Assembly (NCBI GenBank): GCA_947501045.1
Contig: CANMUI010000006.1
Location: 124,001 to 188,000, forward strand
Length of the DNA: 64,000 nt
Direction: 5' to 3'
From: an uncultured Psychrobacter sp.
GTDB taxonomy: Bacteria; Pseudomonadota; Gammaproteobacteria; Pseudomonadales; Moraxellaceae
The notes under the pieces are model-generated. The model was not told the DNA's origin, made no database searches, and worked only from the letters and a program-made list of their open reading frames with translations. The translations under genes were made by a program, and so were the position numbers. Shown piece after piece: positions 52,015 to 61,723 of the stretch (the first letter of the stretch is position 1; every line of letters starts with the position of its first letter).

Positions 52015-52800
52015 CTACCATTTAGCATCAGGAAACTGGCGACGTAAAGATTGCATCTCTGCCAGCATCAGACCAAGGGTTTCGGTATGCAAACCTTGCG
52101 TACCACCGCTATGGTGGTAAGTATCTTGCGGTAAAGTCAGACCTGCTTCTTCAATAAGGGCAAGAGCATCTTCACGCCACTTTGACTTTATGGCAGACAT
52201 AGAGCTTATAATGCCAAGCTCTTCAGCCGACTGAATAGTTTCGTCCTCTTCAAAGAGCTCATTGGTGTAGGCCCAAAGGTCATTTAAAGCATCCTGCAAT
52301 CTTCGGTGACTCTCTTCTGTGCCATTACCCAAACGTACTAGCCAAGCACGCTGATGAATATAATGGTATTGCACCTCTTTTGAAGATTTAATAGCAATAT
52401 CTTTAAAAGCCTCGACACTACTATTTTGCATCTCTTGATAAAGATAATTAAAATAAGTACTAATAAAGAAGCCACGTAAGGTGGTGACAGCAAAATCTCC
52501 TTTGTCCAGCTCAGCTAGCAGATAATTGGTATACTCACGCTCATTGCGAAAATAAGCCAATCTATCGGCATCTCTTTTTTCTTCGTCGTGCTCAGCTGCC
52601 ACCTCTAACCAAGCCATAGCCTGACCTAAAGTATCTAGGCCAATATTTGCAAGCGCCAATTCTTCTTCGATAGTGGGCGCATGACCCACCCATTCACAAT
52701 GACGCTGCGCTAGTATCAGCGTAGTATCGCCTAAGCGTAGGGCGTAATCAAAAAGCGTTTTTTCATTATTTATAGCAGTAGTATTCATAACAGTATCCAT
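52015..52800 (-). CDS. paaC: Phenylacetyl-CoA epoxidase, structural subunit
   Basis: A 261-aa ferritin-like partner of PaaA that lacks a catalytic iron site but is needed for the complex. The sequence (LGDTTLILAQRHCEWVGHAP, EEELALANIGLDTLGQA, ELDKGDFAVTTLRGFF) matches PaaC. A second ATG at 52788 with a GGATA ribosome-site-like stretch before it is an alternative start that would shorten the protein by four residues. Confidence 0.92.
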   Translation of the reverse strand: MDTVMNTTAINNEKTLFDYALRLGDTTLILAQRHCEWVGHAPTIEEELALANIGLDTLGQAMAWLEVAAEHDEEKRDADRLAYFRNEREYTNYLLAELDKGDFAVTTLRGFFISTYFNYLYQEMQNSSVEAFKDIAIKSSKEVQYHYIHQRAWLVRLGNGTEESHRRLQDALNDLWAYTNELFEEDETIQSAEELGIISSMSAIKSKWREDALALIEEAGLTLPQDTYHHSGGTQGLHTETLGLMLAEMQSLRRQFPDAKW

Positions 52801-52816
52801 TAATAAATATCGTCAA

Positions 52817-53098
52817 TTACATATGGCCCACTTCATCTGGAATCGTATAAAAAGTAGGATGACGATAAATTTTATCAGCGGATGGTTCTAAGTAGCTCTC
52901 TTGATCGTCAAAATCTAGCGAGGTAATACTATTAGATCTAACCACCCAAATAGAGGTACCTTCACTGCGGCGGGTATATAAATCGCGAGCGTTTTGTAGT
53001 GCCATCTCATCATCGGTGGCATGTAGGGACCCGACATGCTGATGAGATAAGCCAGCTTTGGCTCTGATGAATACTTCGTATAGTAGCGGTTTACTCAT
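52817..53098 (-). CDS. paaB: Phenylacetyl-CoA epoxidase, small subunit
   Basis: A 93-aa protein matching PaaB: LYEVFIRAKAGLSHQHVGSL at the start, ALQNARDLYTRRSEGTSIWV, and HPTFYTIPDEVGHM at the end. PaaB bridges PaaAC dimers. It sits 17 bp before paaC. The distance to paaA, 196 bp, is unusually long for this operon and contains an imperfect hairpin. Confidence 0.92.
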   Translation of the reverse strand: MSKPLLYEVFIRAKAGLSHQHVGSLHATDDEMALQNARDLYTRRSEGTSIWVVRSNSITSLDFDDQESYLEPSADKIYRHPTFYTIPDEVGHM

Positions 53099-53209
53099 TG
53101 CTAACTCCTTTAGCTTGGAAGGAATATCAGATAGTAACTGAAACGTTTTCTGACAATCAGATCCATCTGATGATGTGTTAATTAAGAATAGATAGAATTA
53201 AAAAATAAT

Positions 53210-53240
53210 GAGTAGCGATAATAGTTAACTATCGCCACTC
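53210..53240 (-). other. Imperfect hairpin in the paaA-paaB gap
   Basis: GAGTAGCGATA (53210-53220) faces TATCGCCACTC (53230-53240), one mismatch in an 11-bp stem, nine-base loop. No T run follows on the minus strand, so RNA processing or stabilisation is as likely as partial termination. Confidence 0.35.
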
Positions 53241-53294
53241 TAGGTAGACTAATTTTGAAAGTATATAAAAAAGCTACTTGATCGAAAAAGTTGA

Positions 53295-54233
53295 TTAAGC
53301 TGCTTTTTTTACTCTTTGTTTGGCATCATAGGCAAGTCCAGCTTCAACGACCCATTTGCCTTCTTCTTGAGCCTGACGACGGGTGTTCATGCGATCTTTG
53401 TTACAAGGACCGTAACCACGGACCACTTGTTTAAACTCCTGCCAGTCTATTGGACCATGGTCATAATGCCCCGTTTCTTCATTCCACTTTAGATCAGGAT
53501 CAGGGATAGTCAAACCTAAGTACTCTGCTTGCGGTACGGTTATGTCAATGAACTTTTGACGCAGCTCATCATTACCAAAACGTTTGATTTTCCACTCCAA
53601 TGATTGATCAGTGTTAGTCGAATCCTTGTCGTGAGGTCCAAACATCATTAGTGCCGGCCACCAAAAACGATTGATTGAATCTTGTACCATCGCTCTTTGT
53701 TCATCATTGCCTTCTTTGACCAGCTCGGTCAATAACTCATAGCCTTGACGTTGGTGAAAAGACTCTTCTTTACAGATACGTACCATAGCGCGAGCATAAG
53801 GACCGTAAGAAGTACGCTGTAAAGCTACCTGATTAACAATAGCTGCGCCATCTACTAGCCAACCAATCATACCCATATCCGCCCAGCTTCTAGTAGGATA
53901 GTTAAAAATAGACGAGTACTTCATCTTACCCTCAAGCATAGCATCAATAGTCGCTTGTCTCTCAGCGCCTAACGTCTCTGCTGCACAGTACAAATAAAGA
54001 CCATGCCCCGCTTCGTCTTGAATCTTAGCCATCAAAATGGACTTACGGCGCAATGAAGGCGCGCGAGTTAGCCAGTTCGCTTCTGGCAACATACCAACGA
54101 TCTCAGAGTGAGCATGTTGTGATATTTGACGGATCAAACTCTCACGATAAGCTTCTGGCATCCAGTCTCTTGGCTCTATTTTGACATCACGGGCAATTTT
54201 ATCTTCAAACTTGTTAAGCTCAGCATTACTCAT
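53295..54233 (-). CDS. paaA: Phenylacetyl-CoA epoxidase, catalytic diiron subunit
   Basis: Catalytic subunit making ring-1,2-epoxyphenylacetyl-CoA with O2. The 312-aa protein follows PaaA throughout: KIEPRDWMPEAYRESLIRQI, then ferritin-like iron ligands in IQDEAGHGLYLYCAAETLG and KEESFHQRQGYELL, and the closing GYGPCNKDRMNTRR. A good ribosome site (AAGGAG just before ATG 54233) starts it. First gene of paaABCDE. Confidence 0.94.
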   Translation of the reverse strand: MSNAELNKFEDKIARDVKIEPRDWMPEAYRESLIRQISQHAHSEIVGMLPEANWLTRAPSLRRKSILMAKIQDEAGHGLYLYCAAETLGAERQATIDAMLEGKMKYSSIFNYPTRSWADMGMIGWLVDGAAIVNQVALQRTSYGPYARAMVRICKEESFHQRQGYELLTELVKEGNDEQRAMVQDSINRFWWPALMMFGPHDKDSTNTDQSLEWKIKRFGNDELRQKFIDITVPQAEYLGLTIPDPDLKWNEETGHYDHGPIDWQEFKQVVRGYGPCNKDRMNTRRQAQEEGKWVVEAGLAYDAKQRVKKAA

Positions 54234-54420
54234 AATTTACTCCTTGTTATAGGCTTTCCATGAATAGTAGAAGGTATTAGCTGTCTAGTATTCTAATAAC
54301 ATAGAGTCTAAATAAGCTTTAAAATCTACATTATATTTAAAGGCTGATATTTAAAAATTGTATACTACTAATTATATAATAATAACTATATAACATCAAA
54401 TTACATTGTAAAAAGTATAA

Positions 54421-54873
54421 TTAGATATAAATATAGCATATTATTGATAGGGCACACAGTTCATTATTTGTATCAAGTATTTCTACCTGACCTCTAATTA
54501 CCTTACTGCCTGCACGTATCACTTTAGCCTTGATAGTAACTTTACCAGACTTTACGGGTCTTAAAAACTCAGTACTCGAATTTAAAGTGACTATTTCTCT
54601 ATCTTGCTCGATTTGAGCCAAAACCGGAAAAACCAATAACGAGTCTGCTAAAGCCATAACGGCTTGACCTGATAGAAGCTCATAAGCATTTGGTGCAGGC
54701 ACTTTTCTATATAAATCAGGATTGTAAGCCAACTCATATAAAGCCTTACCTGCTGTTAGTTCTATTATCTCTACCGAGAAATTATTGAGTACCCAAGCAG
54801 GAAAAACATCATTGATTTGTTTATCAATAATGTGACCATACTTTGTCGTAATATTAGCATTCGCTTTAATCAT
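54421..54873 (-). CDS. PaaI-type hotdog-fold thioesterase
   Basis: A 150-aa hotdog protein (ELLSGQAVMALADSLLVF in the core helix, FLRPVKSGKVTIKAKVIRAG on the central strand). Members hydrolyse acyl-CoA thioesters. The location between paaG and paaA on the same strand suggests a salvage role freeing CoA from dead-end phenylacetyl-CoA derivatives. It is only distantly like the paaI at 59641 and lacks the HGG-type start of that motif, so it is a separate family member. Confidence 0.7.
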   Translation of the reverse strand: MIKANANITTKYGHIIDKQINDVFPAWVLNNFSVEIIELTAGKALYELAYNPDLYRKVPAPNAYELLSGQAVMALADSLLVFPVLAQIEQDREIVTLNSSTEFLRPVKSGKVTIKAKVIRAGSKVIRGQVEILDTNNELCALSIICYIYI

Positions 54874-54993
54874 TAGTAAAAAATTCCAATCAAGATGTAT
54901 TTTATTCTAAATGGTTTTTTAAAATCTAAAAACAGCAAATTATTTAAAATCTAAACTAGGTTTCTATTAATTTTCCTATTAGCTCTAATGGTG

Positions 54994-55797
54994 CTATTTG
55001 TTTTTATAAAAAACGGCAGGACGCTTTTCTAAAAAAGCGGTAACGCCTTCTTTATAGTCATCACTAAAACCGGCTTGTTGCTGATAATTGGCTTCAAGCT
55101 TAAGTTGCTCTTCTAATGAGTTATAAGTGGCAGCATTTAATGCTTTGATAGTCAGTGCGGTACCAAGCGCTGGACCATGAGCTAGGGCAGTTGCCAGAGC
55201 AAGAGCTTCATCCATAAGTCTCTCGGACTCATAAACCCTCCAAACCAAACCATATTCTAAAGCTTGCTCAGCACTCAAAGTGGCATTGGTCAGTACCAAA
55301 GCTTTAGCGTGGGCAAGGCCAACGAGTTGTACTAAAGTCCATGTCAGGCCTGAGTCTGGTACCAAACCTATTTTGCCAAAAGCCATAGCAAATTTGGCTT
55401 TATCAGCACATAAAACGATATCACAAGCCAAAGCAATACCAATACCAGCGCCAGCCGCGACACCGTTCACGACTGCGATAGTAGGCTTACCTAAATCTTT
55501 TAGACGTCTCATTAAGGGGTTGTAAAACTCAGTAATGGTTTGACCTAAATCATAGGTCTGCTTACGAGGGTCGCGATTGCCCAGATCTTGTCCAGCACAG
55601 AAGCCTTTGCCTGCACCGGTGATAATAACGGCTCTTACTTGTTCGTCTTCTACTACCTCATCAAGGGTAGCGGCTAGAGCTTTATGCATCTCTTCATTGA
55701 ACGAGTTGAGCTGTTTGGGACGATTTAGGGTGATAGTTGCGACACCATTTTGAATGGTCAGCTGAATAGTATCTGATGAATTGGTTTTAGCAGTCAT
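54994..55797 (-). CDS. paaG: 2-(1,2-epoxy-1,2-dihydrophenyl)acetyl-CoA isomerase
   Basis: Crotonase-fold enzyme turning the epoxide into oxepin-CoA. The 267-aa protein has GKGFCAGQDLGNRDP and GVAAGAGIGIALACDIV (oxyanion hole), and the PaaG-typical FGKIGLVPDSGLTWTL with Asp where hydratases have Gly-Ala-Gly. It heads the minus-strand arm, 400 bp from the divergent paaN. Confidence 0.88.
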   Translation of the reverse strand: MTAKTNSSDTIQLTIQNGVATITLNRPKQLNSFNEEMHKALAATLDEVVEDEQVRAVIITGAGKGFCAGQDLGNRDPRKQTYDLGQTITEFYNPLMRRLKDLGKPTIAVVNGVAAGAGIGIALACDIVLCADKAKFAMAFGKIGLVPDSGLTWTLVQLVGLAHAKALVLTNATLSAEQALEYGLVWRVYESERLMDEALALATALAHGPALGTALTIKALNAATYNSLEEQLKLEANYQQQAGFSDDYKEGVTAFLEKRPAVFYKNK

Positions 55798-56031
55798 TAT
55801 TATTCTCAGTCCATTGAGTTCTTTGAAAATAGGTTAGTTTTTAAAAATAGGTTAAGGTTTTTTATACCATAGTGCTTGTTCAATAATAGTAGTGAATATT
55901 ATCAATATAGACAAGCTAAAAAAAGAAAAACAGCCAAAAATAATAAAATTTGACGTGTCTTTTATATTAATTATTATTATAAGTTATTGATATTAAACAA
56001 CAATACAAAGACACTAGCTCAACTATATTTT

Positions 56032-56047
56032 GTGTACTAGTGTACAC
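56032..56047. promoter_or_regulatory. Palindromic candidate operator in the paaG-paaN divergent region
   Basis: GTGTAC-TAGT-GTACAC, a perfect 6+6 dyad. It lies in the 400-bp spacer 55798-56197 that separates the two arms of the pathway, 150 bp before paaN. The spacer is otherwise AT-rich with no reading frame. No paa regulator gene (PaaX/PaaR/PaaY type) is present in the window to pair with it. Confidence 0.45.
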
Positions 56048-56197
56048 TCTATTGCATCACAAATCATAATGTAGTATGGTTTTTTAACTTATTAGGATGT
56101 ATCAACGAATAAAAGTAAAACTCTAAAAGTAAAAAAGATTAGGTTAACAAAACGTAAAGACTGTAATAGCTATTTTAATCCCTACAAGGAGCAGTAA

Positions 56198-57883
56198 ATG
56201 TCAGATTTATACGAAAAACATGAAGAGACCTTATCAAAGGCCAGAGACGTTATCCATACTCGGGAAGAATGGTCAGCTTATCCAGAGATGCCTAGCGAGA
56301 AGCATTTTGGTGAAGGCTCAAAGCAGAAGGGCGAAGATGATTTCAAGGCGCTCTTAGGCGGCAAGTACGAATTTAAAGTACCTATGCAAGATGCCGAGTA
56401 TGTTCAATGCGATGCCACATCCCCTTATGGTATTGACATGAGTATGCAATACCCAAAACTTGATAAAGATACTTTATTAGAACGCTCACAACAGGCTCAA
56501 AAACAGTGGCGTAAGCTTGACAACGACACCCGTTTTGGGATTTGTATGGAGATGCTTGATAGACTATCTAAGCAGTCGTTTTTGATGGTGCATAGCATCA
56601 TGCATACCACCGGTCAGCCTTATATGATGTCGTTTCAAGCAGGTAGCGCCCATGCGCTAGAACGCGGTCTAGAAACGGTTGCTTATGCGGCCAATGCTAT
56701 AGAATCAACTGCCAAGACTATCCAGTGGGATAAAGTGACAGGGAAAGACAAAGAAGGCAATCTCATCTCAGTTAAGATGGATAAGACCTTTAAACCCCGC
56801 GGTAAAGGCGTTGGCGTTATGATTGGCTGCGCCACTTTCCCGACGTGGAATGGTTATCCTGGACTATTTGCCAGCTTATCGACGGGTAACAGCGTTATCG
56901 TTAAGCCCTCAGATAAAGCAATCCTACCTTTGGCTATCACTGTCGATATCATGCGTGAAGTCTTACAAGACAATGATATCAACCCTGATGTGGTACAACT
57001 GGCGATCTCTAATGGCGATCATAGCTATACACAAGATATTGTCCAAGATGATCGTATTAAGATGATTGATTTTACTGGTGGTAATACCTTCGGTGATTGG
57101 CTCAAGAAGAATACCGATGGCGTACAACTGTATTTAGAACAAGCGGGTCTTAATAATATTCTTATCGAATCAACCGATAATTTTAGAGCAATGACCAGCA
57201 ATATTGCTTTCTCGTTATCGCTATATTCAGGTCAGATGTGTACCGCGCCGCAAAATATTTATATCCCAAAAGACGGTATTGACACCAACGATGGTCATAA
57301 GAGCTTTGATGAAGTCGCTGCTGGTATCGCTACCGCAACTGAGAAGTTATTAGGTGATGACAGACGTGCTTTTGCCTTACTAGGGGCGTTAAACAGCGAA
57401 GATGTTAATAAACGCGTACAGCAAAGCGCCGATAGTAATAAAACCTTTGTACTTGGGATGAAAACCGCAGATTACGCTGATTTCCCTGATGCCAAAACAG
57501 CCAAACCGCAGCTCATCAAAGTCAGTAAAGATGATGCAGAGATGTATGAAGAGCAGTTTGGTCCGATAGCTTATGTGATCGCTACCGATGATGCGCAAAA
57601 CGCACTTGAGCTGGTTTGTGACAGTATTGAGCAGCATGGTGCAATGACCACGGCTTTGTATAGCACAGCAGAAGATTTCAAACAGCAGGCTATGGACGAG
57701 ATTGCGGACGCAGGCTCGCCACTATCCGTGAACTTGACTGGCGGCGTTTATGTCAATCAGTCCAGTGCTTATTCAGACTTTCATGGTTCAGGTCTTAATC
57801 CTGCGGCTAATACCTGCTTGACCGATTTGGGTTTTGTAGCCCCGCGTTTTGGTTGGGTTACGGTTCGCGAACAGACTAATTAA
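56198..57883 (+). CDS. paaN: Phenylacetate degradation aldehyde dehydrogenase PaaN
   Basis: A 561-aa aldehyde dehydrogenase of the PaaN family, which oxidises the ring-opened semialdehyde of the pathway. Marks are IGCATFPTWNGYPGLFASL, VKPSDKAILPLA, DFTGGNTFGDWL and the catalytic Cys in SGQMCTAPQNIY. It begins with a family-specific N-terminus (EEWSAYPEMPSE). Unlike PaaZ there is no C-terminal MaoC hydratase domain, so oxepin-CoA hydrolysis must come from another protein. AAGGAG before ATG 56198 fixes the start. Confidence 0.9.
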   Translation: MSDLYEKHEETLSKARDVIHTREEWSAYPEMPSEKHFGEGSKQKGEDDFKALLGGKYEFKVPMQDAEYVQCDATSPYGIDMSMQYPKLDKDTLLERSQQAQKQWRKLDNDTRFGICMEMLDRLSKQSFLMVHSIMHTTGQPYMMSFQAGSAHALERGLETVAYAANAIESTAKTIQWDKVTGKDKEGNLISVKMDKTFKPRGKGVGVMIGCATFPTWNGYPGLFASLSTGNSVIVKPSDKAILPLAITVDIMREVLQDNDINPDVVQLAISNGDHSYTQDIVQDDRIKMIDFTGGNTFGDWLKKNTDGVQLYLEQAGLNNILIESTDNFRAMTSNIAFSLSLYSGQMCTAPQNIYIPKDGIDTNDGHKSFDEVAAGIATATEKLLGDDRRAFALLGALNSEDVNKRVQQSADSNKTFVLGMKTADYADFPDAKTAKPQLIKVSKDDAEMYEEQFGPIAYVIATDDAQNALELVCDSIEQHGAMTTALYSTAEDFKQQAMDEIADAGSPLSVNLTGGVYVNQSSAYSDFHGSGLNPAANTCLTDLGFVAPRFGWVTVREQTN

Positions 57884-57988
57884 GCCTTGAGGTCTATATC
57901 AAAGTTTAATATAAAAAGTTTGATATATAAGTTAAGAAATTAGGCTTATTTTAGAGTACCTACAAAGGTACCTATAAACTACTAATAG

Positions 57989-58026
57989 AGCCTATTAGCG
58001 ATACGCAGTAGGCTTTATTGTTTTGG
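57989..58026 (+). terminator. Possible terminator between paaN and paaH
   Basis: AGCCTA ... TAGGCT with a loop holding CGATACG, followed by TTATTGTTTT. The stem is short; partial termination at best. Confidence 0.4.
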
Positions 58027-58109
58027 TCTTCTATCTTATTTATACCGTTATTGGTGGGTATAAACGCTGATCATAGATACATAAGTTTTATGATATACAA
58101 GGATGTAGT

Positions 58110-59651
58110 ATGAGTAACGAGAATGTCATCGTTGGTGTCATCGGTGCCGGTACCATGGGTCAAGGCATAGTGCAGCTGGCGCTACAAGCAGGCCACAGTG
58201 TCGTACTTGTCGATCAAGCAGACGAGCAACTACAGTCTGCGAAGTCAGCACTTGACGATCTATTCACCAAATTTGTCAAAAAACAAAAAATCACCCAATC
58301 CCAAAAAGACAGCTGGCTATCCTCGCTTACCCTAAGTGAGGATAGCAGTCAGTTGACTGATGCAAAACTGGTTATCGAAGCCATCGTTGAGCGTATGGAT
58401 ATCAAGCAGCAAGTTTTTAGCAAGCTTGAATCTATTGTTAGCCCTGACGCTATTTTGGCGACCAACACCTCCTCTTTGTCTGTCACCGCTATCGCCTCAG
58501 CGCTGGCAAATCCGCAGCGCTTTATTGGCTTGCACTTTTTTAATCCGCCCGGCATCATGCCTTTAGTTGAAGTCATCGACGCGCTACAAACCGATGCTAA
58601 AACTACCCAAACCTGTATGGATCTTATGCAAAGCTGGGGCAAATCGCCCGTACGCTGCAAAAATACGCCGGGATTTATCGTCAATCGCGTCGCCCGTCCT
58701 TTTTATACCGAAAGCTTTCGGCTGCTTGAAGATCAAATCACCACGCCTGCCAACCTTGATGCCAGTATCCGTAGCGCTGGCTTTAAGATGGGGCCTTGTG
58801 AATTGACGGATTTTATTGGGCAAGATATCAATTATGCGGTGAGCTGCTCTTTGTTCGACAGCCTGTTTTACCCGGCACACCTGCGTCCAAGTTATATACA
58901 AGGTAGCTTAGTGGAAGCAGGCTTCCTAGGTCGCAAAAGTGGCAGAGGTTTTTATGACTATGATGATAGCGCTAAAAATACTCAAGATTCTTCCACAAAG
59001 ACAAATCAACAACGAGTAAGTTTCTCAGCTTATGGCAAGCATCCTTGGATCATTGAGCAATTAAATAATAAAGATGTTCAAGGTACTGATAGCGACTTGA
59101 TGTCAAAAGCCGCTCTAGCGGACGCACCAACATTAGACGCTCTTATCGGCGTTTTAGAAAACAACGTCCATTTATACGCCTCAGATGGCAAGCTAGCTGA
59201 AGATTGGGAAGCAGCGCTACAAGTTCCAGTTGTACTAGTAGATATCAAACACCCTGATAAAAACGAGGCAGCGGTAGCGATAGCTGCTGGGCCTAAAGCG
59301 ACTGATCTGATGACCGGTAAACTACCGCAAACTTTAGGTAAGATTGATTGGATCGAAGTTGCTGATTGTCCCGGTTTAATTAATCTACGCGTTATTAGTA
59401 TGATTATCAATGAAGCTACCATTTGTGCCACGCAAGGTATCGCTAGTCCTGAGGGAATCGACAGTGCGCTCAAAGGTGGGGTTAATTATCCGCTAGGCGC
59501 TTTTGAATGGCTGGAATTTATCGGAGTTGAGATCATTGTCAATACACTCACAGCGCTACGCCAAATGTATGGTAGCGGCCGTTACGTAGTACCGCGTATG
59601 CTGGCTATGCAACTAAATGATATGCAAAAAGGAGCTAGCAATGGCTTATAA
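58110..59651 (+). CDS. paaH: 3-hydroxyadipyl-CoA dehydrogenase
   Basis: NAD-dependent oxidation of 3-hydroxyadipyl-CoA to 3-oxoadipyl-CoA. The 513-aa protein has the Rossmann start VIGAGTMGQGIVQLALQAG, ATNTSSLSVTAIA, LHFFNPPGIMPLVEVI and NTPGFIVNRVARPFY, then two C-terminal helical domains as in the 500-aa PaaH type (GPCELTDFIGQDINY and a second copy GGVNYPLGAFEWLEFIG). Its end overlaps the paaI start, indicating translational coupling. Confidence 0.9.
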   Translation: MSNENVIVGVIGAGTMGQGIVQLALQAGHSVVLVDQADEQLQSAKSALDDLFTKFVKKQKITQSQKDSWLSSLTLSEDSSQLTDAKLVIEAIVERMDIKQQVFSKLESIVSPDAILATNTSSLSVTAIASALANPQRFIGLHFFNPPGIMPLVEVIDALQTDAKTTQTCMDLMQSWGKSPVRCKNTPGFIVNRVARPFYTESFRLLEDQITTPANLDASIRSAGFKMGPCELTDFIGQDINYAVSCSLFDSLFYPAHLRPSYIQGSLVEAGFLGRKSGRGFYDYDDSAKNTQDSSTKTNQQRVSFSAYGKHPWIIEQLNNKDVQGTDSDLMSKAALADAPTLDALIGVLENNVHLYASDGKLAEDWEAALQVPVVLVDIKHPDKNEAAVAIAAGPKATDLMTGKLPQTLGKIDWIEVADCPGLINLRVISMIINEATICATQGIASPEGIDSALKGGVNYPLGAFEWLEFIGVEIIVNTLTALRQMYGSGRYVVPRMLAMQLNDMQKGASNGL

Positions 59652-60201
59652 CAATGATAATGGCCAATCAAATATAAGCAACGAGTCGACAAGAGCGCCA
59701 AGTTACAATAGCTCGTTGCCTTTAGACGCAAGTCTAAATGTATCTAGCAACACTAAGATTAGTGATGACGCTCAAAAAGGCGCGGATGAGAAAGCATTAA
59801 CTATCGCTAATAAGATGTTGGCTGAAGATCATTATTCACAGCATTTAGGCATTGAGATAGTCACGGCTAAAGCGGGCTACTCGGTGTGTAAAATGCAAGT
59901 TCAACCCTTTCATTCAAACGGACATGGCAACTGCCATGGTGGCGCTATATTTAGCTTAGCGGATACTACCTTTGCACATATTTGTAACGCTCATAATCAA
60001 ATCACCGTGGGTCATATTTGTACAATTGCTTATTGGCGTCCTGCTAAGATCGGTGATGAGCTGTATGCTTATGCATATGAATCAGGGGTGCATGGGCGCT
60101 CCGGATCTTACCGTATAGAGATCACTTGCGGGGACAACGGTGAGCTGATCGCTGAATTTCAAGGATTTAGCCGCTCGTTGAAGGGTCAAAACCATTTGTA
60201 A
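59641..60201 (+). CDS. paaI: Hydroxyphenylacetyl-CoA thioesterase
   Basis: A 186-aa hotdog thioesterase with the PaaI active-site block GHGNCHGGAIFSLADTTFAH and the closing KIGDELYAYAYESGVHGRSG. Hydrolyses hydroxylated phenylacetyl-CoA to rescue CoA. ATG 59641 is preceded by AAGGAG (59629-59634) inside paaH and overlaps the paaH stop by 11 bp. An extra Asn/Ser-rich N-terminal stretch of about 45 residues is absent from usual PaaI (about 140 aa). Confidence 0.87.
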   Translation: MAYNNDNGQSNISNESTRAPSYNSSLPLDASLNVSSNTKISDDAQKGADEKALTIANKMLAEDHYSQHLGIEIVTAKAGYSVCKMQVQPFHSNGHGNCHGGAIFSLADTTFAHICNAHNQITVGHICTIAYWRPAKIGDELYAYAYESGVHGRSGSYRIEITCGDNGELIAEFQGFSRSLKGQNHL

Positions 60202-60300
60202 TCGCTGCTTTTAAAATATTTCTGTCAAGCGCATTATCATATCCAACGTTATACAAACTTATTAACCCAGTTTAGTCACTATTTTAAGAAGGAATTTAAA

Positions 60301-61587
60301 ATGAGTTTAGAATATTACAACCGTATCGAAGTTGCCTCTCGTGATGAGATATCTGCCCTGCAATTAAAACGTCTTAAACAAACCGTCAAACATGCTTTTG
60401 AAAATAACGATTTTTGGAAAAACCGTTTGGCAAGCGCCGATGTACATCCCGATGATATTAAGTCGTTAGAAGATATTAGCAAAATTCCCTTTATGGTCAA
60501 AAATGACTTTAGGGATAATTATCCGCTAAAACTACTTTGCTCCGAGCGCCGTGAGGTCGTCAGGTTACATGGTTCATCCGGCACGACAGGGAAGCCTACT
60601 ATCGTTGCTTATACTCGTAACGATATTGAGATGTGGTCAGAGGCGGTAGCACGCTCATTGGCTATTGCTGGGGTAACCTCAGATGATATAGTGCAAGTGG
60701 CTTATGGTTATGGGCTGTTCACTGGCGGCATGGGCGCGCATTATGGCGCTGAAAAACTGGGTGCTATGGTTATCCCCATCTCAGGGGGTATGACCAATCG
60801 TCAAATTCAGATCATTGAAGAGCTCAGACCGGAGGCGATGATGGTCACCCCCTCTTATATGGTTAATATCGCAGAAGCTATGGAGAAAATGGGGCAAGAT
60901 CCGCGTAAGACCAGTTTGCGTGTCGGTATCTTTGGCGCTGAACCATGGACCAATGAGATGCGTACTCATATTGAGGAGCGTTTTGATATGGATGCGGTAG
61001 ATATTTATGGACTCTCTGAGGTAGTAGGTCCCGGTGTTGCGCAAGAATCAGTCGTCAGCAAAGGCGGACTCACCTTTTGGGAGGATTTATTCTATCCTGA
61101 AATCATTAATCCAGAAACGGGTGAAGTATTACCTGATGGTGAGCAGGGTGAGCTGGTCATCACCACTCTTATGAAAGAGGCGATGCCTGTTTTGCGTTAC
61201 CGCACGGGTGATATTACCCGTATCCTACCAGGGGATGTGCGCTCAATGCGCCGTATTGAGAAAATAACCGCTCGCAATGATGATATGATTATTTTGCGCG
61301 GGGTCAATATTTATCCTTCCCTGCTAGAGGAGCAGATTATGAAAGTATCTGGCCTATCCTCTAACTACCTAATAGAGCGTTACCGCATGGGTGCTATGGA
61401 TCAGCTACGTATACGTGTAGAGCCAGTTGACGAAGATCAATCCAGCTCACGGTTGAAAAATGAGCTTATTTACAACATTAAATCGAATATTGGCGCTAGT
61501 GTCGATGTCATTATTGAGCCTGTTGGTATTTTGCCGCGCTCAGAGGGCAAAGCTAAACGGGTTATGGACTTACGTAGAAACATGTAG
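60301..61587 (+). CDS. paaK: Phenylacetate--CoA ligase
   Basis: Activates phenylacetate with ATP and CoA, the entry step. The 428-aa protein has the AMP-binding P-loop-like HGSSGTTGKPTIVAYT at about 97-112, YGYGLFTGGMGAHYGAE, YGLSEVVGPGVAQE, YRTGDITRIL and the C-terminal NDDMIILRGVNIYP. GAAGGAA stands before ATG 60301. A hairpin with T run follows at 61617. Confidence 0.93.
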   Translation: MSLEYYNRIEVASRDEISALQLKRLKQTVKHAFENNDFWKNRLASADVHPDDIKSLEDISKIPFMVKNDFRDNYPLKLLCSERREVVRLHGSSGTTGKPTIVAYTRNDIEMWSEAVARSLAIAGVTSDDIVQVAYGYGLFTGGMGAHYGAEKLGAMVIPISGGMTNRQIQIIEELRPEAMMVTPSYMVNIAEAMEKMGQDPRKTSLRVGIFGAEPWTNEMRTHIEERFDMDAVDIYGLSEVVGPGVAQESVVSKGGLTFWEDLFYPEIINPETGEVLPDGEQGELVITTLMKEAMPVLRYRTGDITRILPGDVRSMRRIEKITARNDDMIILRGVNIYPSLLEEQIMKVSGLSSNYLIERYRMGAMDQLRIRVEPVDEDQSSSRLKNELIYNIKSNIGASVDVIIEPVGILPRSEGKAKRVMDLRRNM

Positions 61588-61616
61588 TAGTTAAGTCAAT
61601 TTTTTTAGAATCAACT

Positions 61617-61652
61617 AAGAGGGCTTATAGGACAACCTTTAAGCCTCTTTTT
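61617..61652 (+). terminator. Possible terminator after paaK
   Basis: AAGAGGGCTTA and TAAGCCTCTTT pair with one bulged G, followed by TTTTAG. It may partly uncouple paaK from the hydratase genes. Confidence 0.6.
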
Positions 61653-61723
61653 AGCATCATTAGCCTACATCCAAAAAATTAAACCGTTGAAAATGAGACT
61701 TTAGAATAAATAGGAAGGAACTT

